Shown here piece after piece: positions 1 to 11,360 of a stretch of 64,000 bases of DNA. Made by a program: the position numbers and the translations under genes. The DNA is from Ariolimax columbianus (lineage: Eukaryota > Mollusca > Gastropoda > Stylommatophora > Arionidae): NCBI GenBank assembly GCA_036924085.1, contig JAVGWX010000007.1, positions 76,686,948 through 76,750,947 on the forward strand. Direction: 5' to 3'. Below the pieces are notes generated by a model. It was not told where the DNA came from. It searched no databases and saw nothing but the letters and a program-made list of their open reading frames with translations. Numbering within the stretch: the stretch's first letter is position 1; each line of letters starts with the position of its first letter.

Positions 1-365
1 ATTTGAGTACATCCGTACTGGCTAGCCTTGTTAGGTTTAATTCTATAAGAAACAACTGAATGGCTACTGACTAACAATGTTCCCACCCTTTCTAACTTTA
101 ATAAAACATGTATAAAATACTATCCATAATAAAATCTACTCATCTAAGACCTGTTACATAAAATTGTACAGTAGTCGACAGTTTACCTACAGTTACCGGA
201 ATTTTAAAATTAGTTTCCAGCTTGAGAATAAGCGATCAGCTATTTGACGTTTATGTCACGTGGATTTACAGTGACACAATTACTTTACCCAGGTGGGAAT
301 CAAGATGTGCCATTATAAATTATATGTACATACAAATATAACTGCTTTCCCTATACTGGTCTGTT
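1..365. other. AT-rich intergenic sequence, no gene seen
   Basis: No open frame with coding character, splice-bounded exon or clear repeat is visible here. A short CT-dinucleotide run follows at about 366-405. Confidence 0.5.
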
Positions 366-405
366 GTCTCTCCCTCTCTCTCTCTCTCTCTTTCTCTGTT
401 TCTCT
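366..405. repeat. CT-rich microsatellite
   Basis: An imperfect (CT)n run. The open frames that cross it are low-complexity artefacts. Confidence 0.7.
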
Positions 406-521
406 AACTGTGTATGCGTGTCCACGCTTTATATGTATGTCCCGTCGTTGTCTACTTATACGTGTCCCTTTCCTTACAGAGTACTGTTTTATCATTGCTT
501 CTGTTTATGATACTATGTGTC

Positions 522-747
522 TCCGCATCGAAGGCTGATAGCAATGGGCCTCCAACATTCTCTGTCTCTTGCCCTGATGGTAAACTCAGCCATACTGCAA
601 TTAGTCCGTCTCTTGATGTTCTCTCACTTACAACGATGTCTTCCTTTTTGCTTGCCTGCCTTCAACCTTACAAATCCCCCCACCCCCCCCCCCCACCTCC
701 CTCGTTCCGTGTATTGTTCTCAGTAGTGTATCGTGCATCTTTATCAG
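522..747. repeat. Dispersed repeat, related to the right edge of the window
   Basis: The segment begins CGCATCGAAGG, contains CTTGATGTT, CACTTA and AACG.TGTCT blocks, then a C-rich run at about 677-691. The same blocks occur in the same order at about 63747-63900, also before a C-run, so both are probably copies of one old dispersed family. Similarity was judged by eye and is imperfect. Confidence 0.4.
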
Positions 748-1362
748 GTCAGGTCAGGTCAGGTCATCCCGTAACCAGTGAGGTTGTTGGGGCACACATG
801 AAGACATCCTCACAACCACACGCCATTCTTCTCTGTCAGCGGTTGCTGCCTGTGCCTCATCTGGTCCGAGATCGGTCCATTCTTTTATGTTGTCCTCCCA
901 CCTTTTTTTGGGACGGCCTATCCGTCGTCTGCCTTTCCCCATTCCGTGCAGGATCGTATTTGCAAGACCATTTGACCTTGATATGTACCAAATCGAGTTT
1001 CCTTCTTTTTACAGTTGCCAAGAGGTCTTCAAAAGGTCCTTTTGCTGTCGTAATTCTTTCTCGTATTTCCCCATTTGTAACTCTTTCTTTGTACGTGACG
1101 TTTAACAGTCTTCGGAAATATCTCATCCCCAAGATATGTATCCTTTGCTGAAGGTCAGTTGTAACTGTCCATGTCTCACAAGCATAGGAGAATATTGACA
1201 GGACGAATATACGCATTAATCTGATTTTCGTGCGTAGTGTTAACCGTTTATCTTGCCAAATTTTGTGAAGCCGTGCAATGCGCCGCTTTTGACTGGGATA
1301 TTCTGGCCAACACCTCACATTTTGATGCTAGATCACTGACAACCGAACCCAGATATTCGAAA
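748..1362 (-). pseudogene. LINE A (RTE-like) reverse transcriptase C-terminal remnant
   Basis: Reading right to left on the minus strand, the frame gives FEYLGSVVSD, a thumb-like stretch with LRTKIRLMRIFVLSIFSYAC and ETWTVT, then a basic tail (GRPKKRW). This is the usual end of a non-LTR retrotransposon RT protein. At least one frameshift lies near 930, and another disrupts the join around 1250-1320. The minus-strand 3' end finishes in repeated TGACC units (about 748-766), a likely LINE tail. The 5' continuation lies at 3585-3690, on the far side of the LINE B insertion. The copy is dead. Confidence 0.75.
1345..1362. repeat. Left target-site duplication of LINE B copy 1
   Basis: GAACCCAGATATTCGAAA here matches GAACCCAGAAATTCAAAA at 3582-3599 (18 bp, two mismatches). 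Both lie in LINE A coding sequence, where the two copies encode the same FE.LG residues. Confidence 0.75.
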
Positions 1363-3581
1363 GGAAAAGACAAAACAGATCCAAATGGATACAGGCCTAT
1401 CAGCCTACCGAGCTGTGTCGGCAAACTGATGGAACGTATGATAAACACCAGACTGATGTGGCATCTGGAAGAAAAACGAATACTAATTCCACAGCAAGCA
1501 GGCTTTAGACAGCACAGATCCACTGAGGATCAGGTCATCCTCATAGCCCAGGAAATAGCAGATGCCAACCAGGAACAGAAACACACAGTAGCGGTTTGGG
1601 TGGACCTGGAAAAGGCATTTGACAAAGTCTGGAAAGATGGACTTAGAGTCAAGCTAAGAAGAAGTGAAGTTTGTGGGAAAATGTACAAGTGGATCAACCA
1701 CTACCTCAAAAACAGAACGGCCAGAGTCCAAGTACAAGGGCAGATGAGCAAAAAAGGTGACACTTGAGCAGGGAGTACCCCAAGGGGGAGTACTGTCACC
1801 CACACTCTTCCTGGTGTATATAAATGACATTACAGAGAATATACCAAGAAGAGTTCATAGCTCAATGTTTGCAGACGATCTGGCTATGTGGACCTCTGAA
1901 AAGAATCTCACCATAGCAAGAAATCGGATGCAGCAGGCCCTAACATCGCTGGAAGAGTGGGCGAACTCATGGCTGGTCAAAATAAACGATGAGAAAACCA
2001 CATGCACAATATTCTCGCTATCAATCAAACCCCAAAACACCAAATTAAGTCTAAACGGCAAATACCTGCAGCCAAACGACAACCCACACTACCTGGAAGT
2101 CACATGTGATCGGAGCATGACATGGAAAAGTCAGATCGAGTGAAACCGAATGAGAGCCAGAGAAAGAATGGCAATCATGAGGAAACTTGCTGGCACATGC
2201 TGGGGAGCAGACGAAATTATACTAAAGAAACTGTACACTGGAAGATTGAGACCAGTTTTCGAGTATGGCATTGCGGCATGGACAACAGCAGCAAAGGCGA
2301 ACTTCGATAAAGTTAGCAAACTCCAAAACCAAGCCATGAGAGTTATAACAGGAGACATGAAGTCAACGCCAATTGTAGAACTTGAAAAGATTACAAAACT
2401 GCAATCCATGACCGACAGAAGAGACTGCAGAGCCCAGCTGCAATCAGAGAAACTCAGAAGACTGACTGACCATACAATGCACCAGAGACTAAACAATTTC
2501 GGAAATGGGAAACTAAAGCGGAGAAACTTTGCAGAAATAGCCAAAGCAAAGATGCACGAAAACCCCATGAACGCATTAACAACACCAAAGCCCATCCCTA
2601 CTGTACGAAAAACTACCTGGAGGCAGCATATATTTCCAGAGGTGGTAGAAAATATACCAGGTATTAGAAACAAAAACTGCCAAGTCCTAAAAAGAAAGAA
2701 GAGATACTACCCTGAGTTACATAACGGAAAACTACCCAATCATGGACTGGACCCATGCATACACCGACGGTTCCGTAACAAATACAACACAGTACGGAGG
2801 GGCAGGAGCATTCCTGAGCCTACCAAATGGCAGAAAAATAACACTGTCAGTGGCAACTGGAAAATACACAAGCAATTTCAGAGCGGAGGCAGAGGCACTG
2901 AGGGCTGCAGTAGAAGGAATGGTGACAGGTAAAACGAATGAAAGCCATATAGTCCTGCTTACAGATGCACTGGCCGTAGTCACAGCACTAAATAGCCAGA
3001 AAAATACTGAAGTTAATGATTTCAGAGCAGTACTCTGTCAACTATGCCAGCAGGCCGCACCAAAAAGGGTAGTGGTGCAGTGGGTTCCATCTCACTGCAA
3101 CATCCAAGGCAACGAGGAGGCAGACTCAAAAGGCAAAAGAAGGTGCAAAACTACCACAACCTGATACTAGTATGACATACGAAGAGTCAAAACGGTTCAT
3201 TAGAGCTAGATACATGACCAAATAGGAAACCGAACATACTGGCTACACCAAAAACGATGCCTATTACCAGTTGAACAGAAGAGAGCAGGTCGTAGTCTTC
3301 AGACTTCGCACTGGCCACAATAGACTCAGGTACCACCTATTCAACAAATTGAAGATATGTGGCACCGACGAATGCCCGTGTGGTACCGGGCAAATGACAG
3401 CTGAGCAATTGCTGCAAAACTGCCCGACATTCGACGATCAGAGAGAGCAGATGTGGCCATCACCAGTGGCAACACTAGACAAGCTCTATGGCAGGGTCGA
3501 CAGCCTCAGGATGACGGCTGCTTTTTTCGAAACAATAATGGTTACTGTCTGACTGCGTACGAAGAAGAAGAAGAAGAAGAA
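1363..3581 (+). mobile_element. LINE B copy 1: 5'-truncated RNase H-bearing non-LTR retrotransposon
   Basis: The element starts inside the RT domain (DPNGYRPISL) and runs through VDLEKAFDKVW, GVPQGGVLSPTLF, the catalytic FADDLA box, a thumb region, then RNase H (AYTDGSVTNTTQ, AEAEALRAAVE, LLTDALAVV, WVPSHCNIQGNEEAD) and a C-terminal Cys/His cluster (CPCGTG..TAEQLLQNCP). It ends in TGACTGCGTAC followed by a GAA-repeat tail. RNase H downstream of RT suggests an I/LOA-like group rather than Jockey proper. Frameshifts near 1757, 2140, 2740, 3150 and 3230 plus internal stops kill it. It is inserted into LINE A with an 18-bp target-site duplication. RT and RNase H assignments are secure; the clade is not. 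Confidence 0.9.
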
Positions 3582-3690
3582 GAACCCAGAAATTCAAAAC
3601 GGTCGACCACTTCGAGTGCCTGACCATTAGCTTTTATCCTACTGTTGAAGCCCTCGTCGTTGTTGGTGATTAATTTTGTCTTTATATGTT
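3582..3690 (-). pseudogene. LINE A, 5' part of the interrupted copy
   Basis: Minus-strand translation gives TKLITNNDEGFNSRIKANGQ and then EVVDRFEFLG, which leads directly into FEYLGSVVSD at 1362. That continuity shows one LINE A frame was split by LINE B. The right target-site duplication is 3582-3599. No LINE A coding is recognisable beyond about 3690. Confidence 0.65.
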
Positions 3691-4288
3691 CAAAATATTT
3701 GATTTGCCCAATTTATACGTTTTTCAGTCATTCCCTTCCCATACCTAATCTCGGCATGTTTTCTTTATTTGTTTTTTTTTCTTTCCAAGAAATGCGTCCC
3801 ATTAATCTGCACATTCGGATTTCAAGGTCCCAATTTTGTGGTAGTGGTAAGTCGATTCCGATTTAGCCCGATGCAAGCTGCTTAACCCTTTTGCCCGGTT
3901 GCTTGTTTTATTCTATCTACTTCCATCACCTGATGTGGATTCATATTACTATAGCAATGCCGGGCCGCTCATGGTGGATCCTATTTGGAGGAGTTTTGTG
4001 CACCATTTTTGTCATTGTGCTGTGTATATCACTTACATCGAAATAAAAACATATTTCGGCTTCTGTTATTGAAGTCAAGATGAGACCAGGGTGCCTGCAT
4101 CCTGAATTACCTTCAGTAGCCTTGACTTATTTCTTGCCATTGATCCATGGTAGCTTGGGAAAGGAGAGTGAGCGGGATGAGCAGCGTAGTTTTTTTTCCT
4201 GATCCATGGACAGCCAAGCTACATCATCAAGACAAAACCTGATGATGATGTGGTCGTCATCGCTTGCGATGGACAACGAACTAACTAA
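3691..4288. other. No gene recognised
   Basis: The sequence is AT-rich with T-runs and no supported exon. The 4060-4285 part looks like the end of some dispersed repeat, but no second copy was located in the window. Confidence 0.4.
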
Positions 4289-4616
4289 CTAGTTGTTACA
4301 GTAGGGATGGATGCAGTAGTGGTAGAAGTAGTTGGTACAGTAGGGATGGATGCAGTAGTGGTAGAAGTAGTTGTTACAGTAGGGATGGATGCAGTAGTGG
4401 TAGAAGTAGTTGTTACAGTAGGGATGGATGCAGTAGTGGTAGAAGTAGTTATTACAGTAGGGATGGATGCAGTAGTGGTAGAAGTAGTTATTACAGTAGG
4501 GATGGATGCAGTAGTGGTAGAAGTAGTTGGTACAGTAGGGATGGATGCAGTAGTGGTAGAAGTAGTTGGTACAGTAGGGATGGATGCAGTAGTGGTAGAA
4601 GTAGTTGGTACAGTAG
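4289..4616. repeat. 39-bp minisatellite
   Basis: About eight near-identical 39-bp units of the form GTACAGTAGGGATGGATGCA plus GTAGTGGTAGAAGTAGTTG. Because 39 is divisible by 3, long artefactual frames are open on both strands. A degenerate GTAGTTGT-rich tail continues to about 4780. Confidence 0.95.
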
Positions 4617-4802
4617 GAAAAGAGGTAATTGTTATAGTAGTTGTGGTAACAATAGTTGTTATAGAAATGGATGAGGTAGTTGTGGTAACAATAGTTGTTA
4701 TAGAAGTGATGGAAGTGTTATTAACAAGTAGTAGTAACATCATTAGTAGAAGTAGTGACTTTACTAACTTAATTTATATAGTTTTACTTTGAACATTTTA
4801 TA

Positions 4803-5473
<671 letters not shown>

Positions 5474-5679
5474 CTATCTATCTATCTATCTATCTATTTA
5501 TCTGTCTGTCTGTTTGTCTGTCTATCTATTTATTTATCTTTCTATCTATCTATCTGTCTGCCTGTTTGACTGTCTGCCTATCTATTTATGTATCTTTTTG
5601 TGTATCAATCTGTCTGTCTGCTAGTCGACCAGGCGGGATATCTGTCTGTCTGTTTCTCTATCTATTGGTATGTGTCTGG

Positions 5680-5870
5680 GATATATAATTAAAGAAGATG
5701 GCACACTATCAGGAGTAAAAGCAAAGGTTGCAGAAAAGACTTAAATTCTCACAATACTGAGACCAATACAGAAAGATAAGAACATATTGCTAAAGACTAA
5801 GATGAAGTTAACGCAAACACTAATTCACTATGTACACCTTAACGCGTGTGAAAAGAGGACTTTCAATTCT
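5680..5870 (+). pseudogene. RTE-like LINE fragment (LINE A type)
   Basis: The plus strand reads KEDGTLSGVKAKVAEKT, then after a stop ILTILRPIQKDKNILLKTKM and KLTQTLIHYVHLNACE. These match the order of the thumb segment seen in LINE A (SVVSD..., KIWQDKRLTLRTKIRLM, YAC). It is short and broken. Confidence 0.5.
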
Positions 5871-5959
5871 GATTTTGAACGAAAATAATCCACCAAATTA
5901 CGAGCGTAAGATTAAGTGGTTCACATGACCTGAAAATGCAACACAGCGAATAAACTCAC

Positions 5960-6202
5960 AGCATCCATCAACTCATTGCTGGATGCTTGCATCAGGGTCA
6001 GCAAACCAAGGTTAACCAATACACTATTCTGCCTTTAAGCCACAGCCCTGAAAACAGGATGCAGCAATGGGGTCTGACTAAGAAAACAGTGATCACAGTG
6101 GGGAGGTGAACCTGGTACACAGAACACGCCAGCAGAAATGGAATGTGTCGGGCTGAAAGACGTAGATATGGCAACCTCGTTGTAAACTATGACAAAACGT
6201 TC
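5960..6202 (+). mobile_element. Diverged S4 SINE-like element
   Basis: The end of this stretch (GGAATGTGTCGGGCTGAAAG, then CTGTAAACTATGACAAAACG with small differences) aligns by eye with the S4 consensus seen at 22880-23242 (GATGTGTTGGACCGAAAGG, AGCTGTAAACTACAACACAA). It is old, and its boundaries are unclear. Confidence 0.4.
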
Positions 6203-6396
6203 CATGTCAGTAGCTAAGTAGTGGTGACGTTATGCTTAGGAGCAAAATGAAAATAAAAGCCGATTATACAAACATGTTTAAACCAATCTTTTGCAGCTTA
6301 TTATTTTCAACATTTCTTCCCTCTCATTTTTTTACGCAACCGGAACCAAACTACTTTGTCCTGCAGAACAATACTGGAGAGCAATGGAGTGCAGAT
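6203..6396 (+). repeat. 194-bp direct repeat, left copy
   Basis: From CATGTCAGTAGCTAAGTAGT to GAGCAATGGAGTGCAGAT the sequence recurs apparently without change at 7520-7713, in the same orientation 1317 bp away. Identity suggests a recent duplication. It contains no coding motif. Confidence 0.9.
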
Positions 6397-6545
6397 CGCC
6401 GAAGAATAAAGAAGAAGATGAAAAAAATTTTAATAAGAATAAGAAGAAGAATAAGAAGAATTGGAAGATAACAAGAAGAAGAAGAAAAGAAGAAATAGAA
6501 GAAGACGAAGGAGGAGAATAAGAATAAGAAGAAGAAGATGGTTGA
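6397..6545. repeat. GAA-rich simple sequence
   Basis: Imperfect GAA/GAAAA repeats. The lysine/glutamate-rich and serine-rich frames here are low-complexity artefacts. It may be an old GAA tail of a retroposon. Confidence 0.8.
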
Positions 6546-6559
6546 CACAGATTCTCCGA

Positions 6560-7315
6560 ATAACCTACAAGGATCACATAACCGATGTCTACATACGAAT
6601 TACAATTCATTAGAATGGTGGATCGTGTCAAGGCTGTCACTTCAATGGCACGAGATCATGTGCCAGATCAAATGGGCAGTCTAACATTATACCCACGGAT
6701 GTAGCACAGGGAACAAGAAAGAGAGGAAGACCCAGAACGCGATTGGATAGATTCAATTAAAAATGGCTGAACGAAGTGGCGCATTCAAGACTACAACATC
6801 AAGTATGAGAATGGAGATGGAGGCGGTGACAGACGCTCTGTGGTGGATGTCTGAGTCATCTTCACCAGGAGCAGCCAAACACTACTTCGGAAGGTGCAGA
6901 ATGGGTGGCTACGACATGAGTGGATAGCAGCGCTGGAAACATCAAAACTCCAGGGGCTGGTGTGGATATACTGTCCTGGTCATGCTTGGGTTCCGGGCAA
7001 CGAGCGAGCTGATTTTCTGGCTTCACACGCACTCATAAAAGGCACAGCGGACATGGATAAAGGTGACATAGTGAAGGTTATCAAGGACCACCTGCTGGAA
7101 AACGTCACTGCTTTGGATGAGTCTGCAAGGCACAGGCTGTGGCACTTTGGAATCAAATTAGGATTCAGTGGATCAGATAATCTGAGAGGACGAAACAGGA
7201 AGGTGTACAACCAACATGCTACAGGCACCATCAGCATCCACACTTTGCGCCATCTGCCGAGAGAGACTGAGCACCTATGGGTATGCCCGGAGTGCAGTGA
7301 AGCCGACTCCTAGTA
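6560..7315 (+). pseudogene. LINE C: RNase H and C-terminal remnant
   Basis: Frames contain MRMEMEAVTDALWWMSESSS, then after a frameshift near 6890 WLRHEWIAALETSKLQGLVW, and IYCPGHAWVPGNERADFLAS, which is the C-terminal RNase H signature (GHAxVxGNExAD). A Cys-containing end (TEHLWVCPECSEAD) follows. The protein differs from LINE B RNase H, so it is a second RNase H-bearing family. A related minus-strand copy lies at 39889-40320. It is a fragment between the 194-bp repeats. Confidence 0.75.
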
Positions 7316-7519
7316 CAGAACAGAACAGAAAAATGGACAGCGCAAAACATAGAAAGATACAACAACACTAACAATGAACAGGTTATAATAGAACGATTCT
7401 GTTCATAATTCTGTTAAATTGGATGCCCAAAATAATTACTTAGTTTATTTTAAAGATGAAACGAGAGGAGAGACAGAAACCAGCACTGTAATAGCACACA
7501 GAGTGCTTTGGAGCAAGAT
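7316..7519. other. Unassigned spacer
   Basis: Short AT-rich stretch between the LINE C end and the second 194-bp repeat. No feature is recognised. Confidence 0.4.
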
Positions 7520-7713
7520 CATGTCAGTAGCTAAGTAGTGGTGACGTTATGCTTAGGAGCAAAATGAAAATAAAAGCCGATTATACAAACATGTTTAAAC
7601 CAATCTTTTGCAGCTTATTATTTTCAACATTTCTTCCCTCTCATTTTTTTACGCAACCGGAACCAAACTACTTTGTCCTGCAGAACAATACTGGAGAGCA
7701 ATGGAGTGCAGAT
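7520..7713 (+). repeat. 194-bp direct repeat, right copy
   Basis: Matches 6203-6396. The bases after this copy (GAATTATGTGC) differ from those after the left copy (CGCCGAAGAA), so the identity ends sharply at GCAGAT. Confidence 0.9.
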
Positions 7714-8895
7714 GAATTATGTGCATAGACAAGCACCGGACGTTAGCTACGAATTCCGGTAACTGGAGAAGCACACGTGTTGTTTATTGTCTAACTATGT
7801 TTGCACATCCGTGTTCTACTTCCGTGACTTTTTCCAACTTTTAATTTTCAGCTCACAATATAAAAACTTAATCTTCGACCTCTCTTAGTGGAGTTATTAC
7901 TGCGCGGTTTCAAATTTGTTTCAGCTTGGAAAATAAAAAGGTCAGGGCCTTTTGTTGGGGTGCGCAAAACAAATACACATAAAAAAGGCACTCCTAAATC
8001 TTCTCAATTACACACACCCGTATACAAACACTCATTTGTGTATTACATTACTCACTCGCGCTCGCTCGCGCGCACTCATCAACATTCATTCACTCATACA
8101 CATACAATATTTCTCACTTTGACACTAACATTCGCATACATTCTAACACGACTATTGCCAAACGGTCGCTCGCCAGCTATTATTAGCTCTCGATGTTTTT
8201 GTCAGTAGCTCTTGAAAAATATTTTCTTCATGAAAATTTGTCTAACAATTTTGAACTCCGAATTCGAATTGGAAAAACTGCATGCACTAAATCGAATTGT
8301 CAGTTCGATGTGAATTCGACAATTGTGGCTATGGATTATACACAACGTAAGTCGTTGTGCTAGTTACTCCAATGATAACCGACAAGATGCGACGAAAGCA
8401 TAAAACATGCCACAATTATACATTTGAGAACATACACACAAGATCTGCTTCTTGTCTGATTATTCATTTGGTGTGCATATGTGCGTGACTTGCTATGATT
8501 TGCATTCACGTGGCGGCTTGTTTTACCAAATTATCTGGTTGTAATTGTATGCATGTTTGAGATTTTAAATTATGTTCTTTGTTGCCATAATAGGACAAAT
8601 AATGAGAGACATAATTAAAAAACAACAATTATCACTTGCATACGGAATGTGAGGAGGAATGTTTTTTTAAGGAAGTTAAAGAAAAGTAAGTTTGTTTATT
8701 GTGCCATACAAGTGTGTTTGTCTGCAAAAATGCAACGTCGAGCGACATTTCGGAACAAATAACTCATTAGTTACAGACAAAGATTTTCCTTCAAATGCGC
8801 CAGAAAAGAAAGAGAAAATGAGAAAATTCTAAGAAGTCAGTAATCCATTTTTGCAAATAGTGCGAGAAAAAATCAGGGAGCCTTATTCGTGACTT
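7714..8895. other. No gene recognised
   Basis: AT-rich sequence with a CA/CT-rich patch (about 8005-8130). No splice-bounded coding stretch or known repeat was identified. Confidence 0.4.
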
Positions 8896-9318
8896 ATCGT
8901 GTTTCTCATATCAAAGCTAAAAAGAAAAGCCATATGAGGGCGGAGAAATACAGTTTCTCATGTCATAGCTAAAAGAAAAGCCACATGAGGGCGGAGAAAT
9001 ACAGTGTCTCATGTCATAGCTAAAAGAAAGAGGCCATATGAGGGCGGAGAAATCGTGTTTCTCATGTCAAAGCTAAAAGGAAGTGGCCCCATGAAAGCGG
9101 TGAAATCGTGTTTCTCATATCAAAGCTAAAAGAAAGAGGCCACATTTGGGCGGAGAAATCGTGTTTCTCATATCAAAGCTAAAAGGAAGTGGCCATAAGA
9201 AGGCGGTTAAATCATGTTTCTCATATCAACGCTAAAAGGAAGTGGCCCATTGAAAGCGGTGAAATCGTGTTTCTCATATCAAAGCTAAAAGGAAATGGCC
9301 CAATGAGGGCGGTGAAAT
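8896..9318. repeat. Minisatellite of about 52 bp
   Basis: About eight degenerate units of the pattern GTGTTTCTCATATCAAAGCT, AAAAGGAAGTGGCC, ATGAGGGCGGAGAAATC. Unit length varies slightly, and the array has no open frame of interest. Confidence 0.9.
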
Positions 9319-9399
9319 GATACAAGAAGCTTCTCTAGAGGCAGCATGTACATTATTTGACAAACTCAAAAACAAAACAGACAGCATATCTGCAGTGAC

Positions 9400-9660
9400 A
9401 TCTACACAGCATGCATGGTTAGCGCGCTGACTTCGCATCTGAGTGGTCCTGGGTTCATTCTCCAGTTGAGGCGGTAATGTTTTTTCAGACCGTCACGGCT
9501 CACGGGTCGATCCAGCCTTAAATGGGTACCGGTTCAGTCCATGAAGTAAAAGCGAAAGGGAGAGGAGATGGCTACCGCCCTCATATAGCCGAGCCTTTGA
9601 AATGTGAGAAAGGTGTGAGCATACCTCACACCCCTACGGCAGTAATGCTATGGGGTTAGT
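9400..9660 (+). mobile_element. S2 tRNA-like SINE, 5'-degenerate copy
   Basis: GGTTAGCGCGCTGACTTCGC, CTGAGTGGTCCTGGGTTCAT, then a body with GTCGATCCAGCC, AAATGGGTACCGGTTCAGTC and ATAGCCGAGCCTTTGAAATG. The head keeps tRNA-like pol III box A and box B positions (GGGTTCATTC is a decayed box B). The same body occurs at 29838-30095. Confidence 0.75.
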
Positions 9661-10083
9661 AATACATTGATGAGGCGAGTTGAGGTAACGTCTAGTGATG
9701 TTTGTTCCCTGTTAAAAAAATGACTTTTGCGAATGTTTATATTTATCACTCCAACTATATGAATCATCTACCCACATGATTGTTACCTCTCAGCCATCTT
9801 TGTAAGGATGATCTTCAGCAATTTTATTGTTAAAGAGAATTTTATAGCAATTATTAAATTAAAAGGTGAGGAGATTTACTCAGAAATAACAAAATGTAAT
9901 TCTCACAAGAATATGCTGATACATAAACTTATGAGTATCGCTACCAAAGCGCTTCAGCTGTTACTTGTTTCAGAAAATGTTTCAATGTCTTATGTCAGAA
10001 TGATGAAATGTTTCTACATCTTTATTAGCATTATTCACGAACAGTCAATGTGCACAACAAAGTAGTGAAGTTGGTTGTTAAAA
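9661..10083. other. No gene recognised
   Basis: AT-rich. The open stretch at about 9808-10065 has no motif, no splice logic and a composition like its surroundings. Confidence 0.35.
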
Positions 10084-10535
10084 TACGGAATCTTCTTCTT
10101 TTCCTTCATCATCATCTTCTTCTTTTTCTTCTTCTTCTTCTTCTGCTTCTTCTTCTTTTTCTTCTTCTTCTTCTTCTACTTGTTCTTCTTCTTCGTTTTC
10201 AAACTGTAGCCACGAAGCCCAGAAAATGCTTTACATGTAGCAGGATGTAGTCCGGAGAACGGCATGCACTGTCGTAGTTTATAGCTTGACTATAATATTT
10301 TCGCCTTTAGGTTCGACACATCCACTTCATCATGTTTTTTGGGTACCGGTTTAGCCTTCCCTCTTCGATCCCTACTTCTTAGACAGTCTGCCTGTTGCAG
10401 CCTGCTATCCAAGATCATCACGTGTAGGTGGAGAACGGTTTTGGCCGCTCTGGGTCGCTGGCACTGACTCTAGTAGTCGTCTTTGAGTCGTTGACAGCGA
10501 CAGCTCATGCACTGCTCGGCATATTGATCAAATTA
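10084..10535 (-). mobile_element. S4 SINE-like element with GAA tail
   Basis: On the plus strand the copy begins with a CTT-rich run (about 10094-10195, the GAA tail) and then shows the S4 body in reverse: GGATGTAGTCCGGAGAACGG, GTAGTTTATAGCTTGACTA, CACATCCACTTCA, CCCTCTTCGATCCCTACTTC, and an end near CTGCTCGGCATATTGATC. It is an older copy than the one at 22880. Confidence 0.75.
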
Positions 10536-10649
10536 ATCGAGTGAGGGATCATGCTCGTAAAAGACTTGTTCAAAACTTTGACAGATGAGTTGAATTGCCA
10601 GTTTTGAAATCTCTTGTTCTTTTCTGAAATATGTTGATTGAATAATGGA

Positions 10650-10930
10650 CGAGTTCTTAGTGGTTTCAATGAACTGCTATTTTCAATTGTCCCGTTTTTC
10701 AAAGGTCCTGCTGAAAAACTACACAGAGCTTGACAATTGCATGAGGCTGCGGTTAGGTGCTGTTCTTGTGGACATCATAGAAAAACTTAACGAACTGAAT
10801 CCTAAACTTCAGAGACGAGACTCAAATGTTGGAGAAATGATACACTCATGTGACAATACACTTGCATTCTGGGAGATTAACCCAAGCCTAACAGAGGTTA
10901 AACACATTTTTCCTGTTTGAAAGAGAAGCT
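10650..10930 (+). pseudogene. hAT-like transposase C-terminal fragment (ZBED5/SCAND3 type)
   Basis: A plus-strand frame of about 90 codons contains LGAVLVDIIEKLNELNPKLQ followed by RRDSNVGEMIHSCDNTLAFW. This resembles the conserved 'VDI..HLNELN..LQG' block in the C-terminal half of hAT transposase-derived proteins such as ZBED5, SCAND3 and FAM200. Only this fragment is present, with no BED finger or DDE residues, so it is a fossil. Family recall is from memory and should be tested by profile search. Confidence 0.5.
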
Positions 10931-10964
10931 GGATAAAGAAGTAAATTGTGACACTTGGATTACT

Positions 10965-11360
10965 CTGAATTTGAATTGCATTTATCTTGTAAGTGACCAT
11001 GTTTCTGTACATAACACATTGCAGGGAGAACTGTGGAGTTGAATAGGTAGGCGCGCAGGCTATGGTCGTGTGTATGGTCTATTGTCATCGTTATGGACGA
11101 GGAAGTCGACCAGCGACGACATCTTGTTAAACCTAGGTTTGGGCAGTTCTGCATGTTCAATAGGTGTCTCAGGTAAATATACTCCTCCATGTCCTCCAGA
11201 TTCTCGCCACAGAGGAGTTTGGTGATTGGTAAACGGTTACGCTTGACTTTTGTCTTGGAGGTGTTCATCTCGAGGGCCTGCTTTTCTCCCTACTTTGTGA
11301 AGCATTGCTACCACCTCGCTGGCGTCTTTGGATGTTTATGTGATGAGCACAATGTCATAT
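10965..11360 (-). pseudogene. LINE D: RTE-like reverse transcriptase fragment
   Basis: Right to left the minus strand gives AYDIVLIT, a decayed version of the RT catalytic box A-D-D-I-V-L-I-T, then TSKDASEVVAMLHKVGRKAG, a frameshift, and MNTSKTKVKRN, NLEDMEEYIYLRHLLNMQNC and a stretch resembling SxxLPAMCY. These follow the order of palm and thumb segments in RTE-type LINEs. A frameshift and the altered catalytic aspartate show it is inactive. Confidence 0.65.

Noticed and set aside
414..1151. 245-codon open frame near the left edge
   Set aside because: It is the opposite strand of the LINE A remnant plus CT- and C-rich simple sequence, with no protein-like motif.
4285..4792. Valine-rich and threonine/serine-rich open frames on the two strands
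   Set aside because: Both are readings of the 39-bp minisatellite, whose length is a multiple of three.
6203..7713. LTR retrotransposon with 194-bp LTRs
   Set aside because: No gag, protease or integrase lies between them. The interior is a non-LTR RNase H fossil and GAA repeats, and the repeat ends are not TG...CA.
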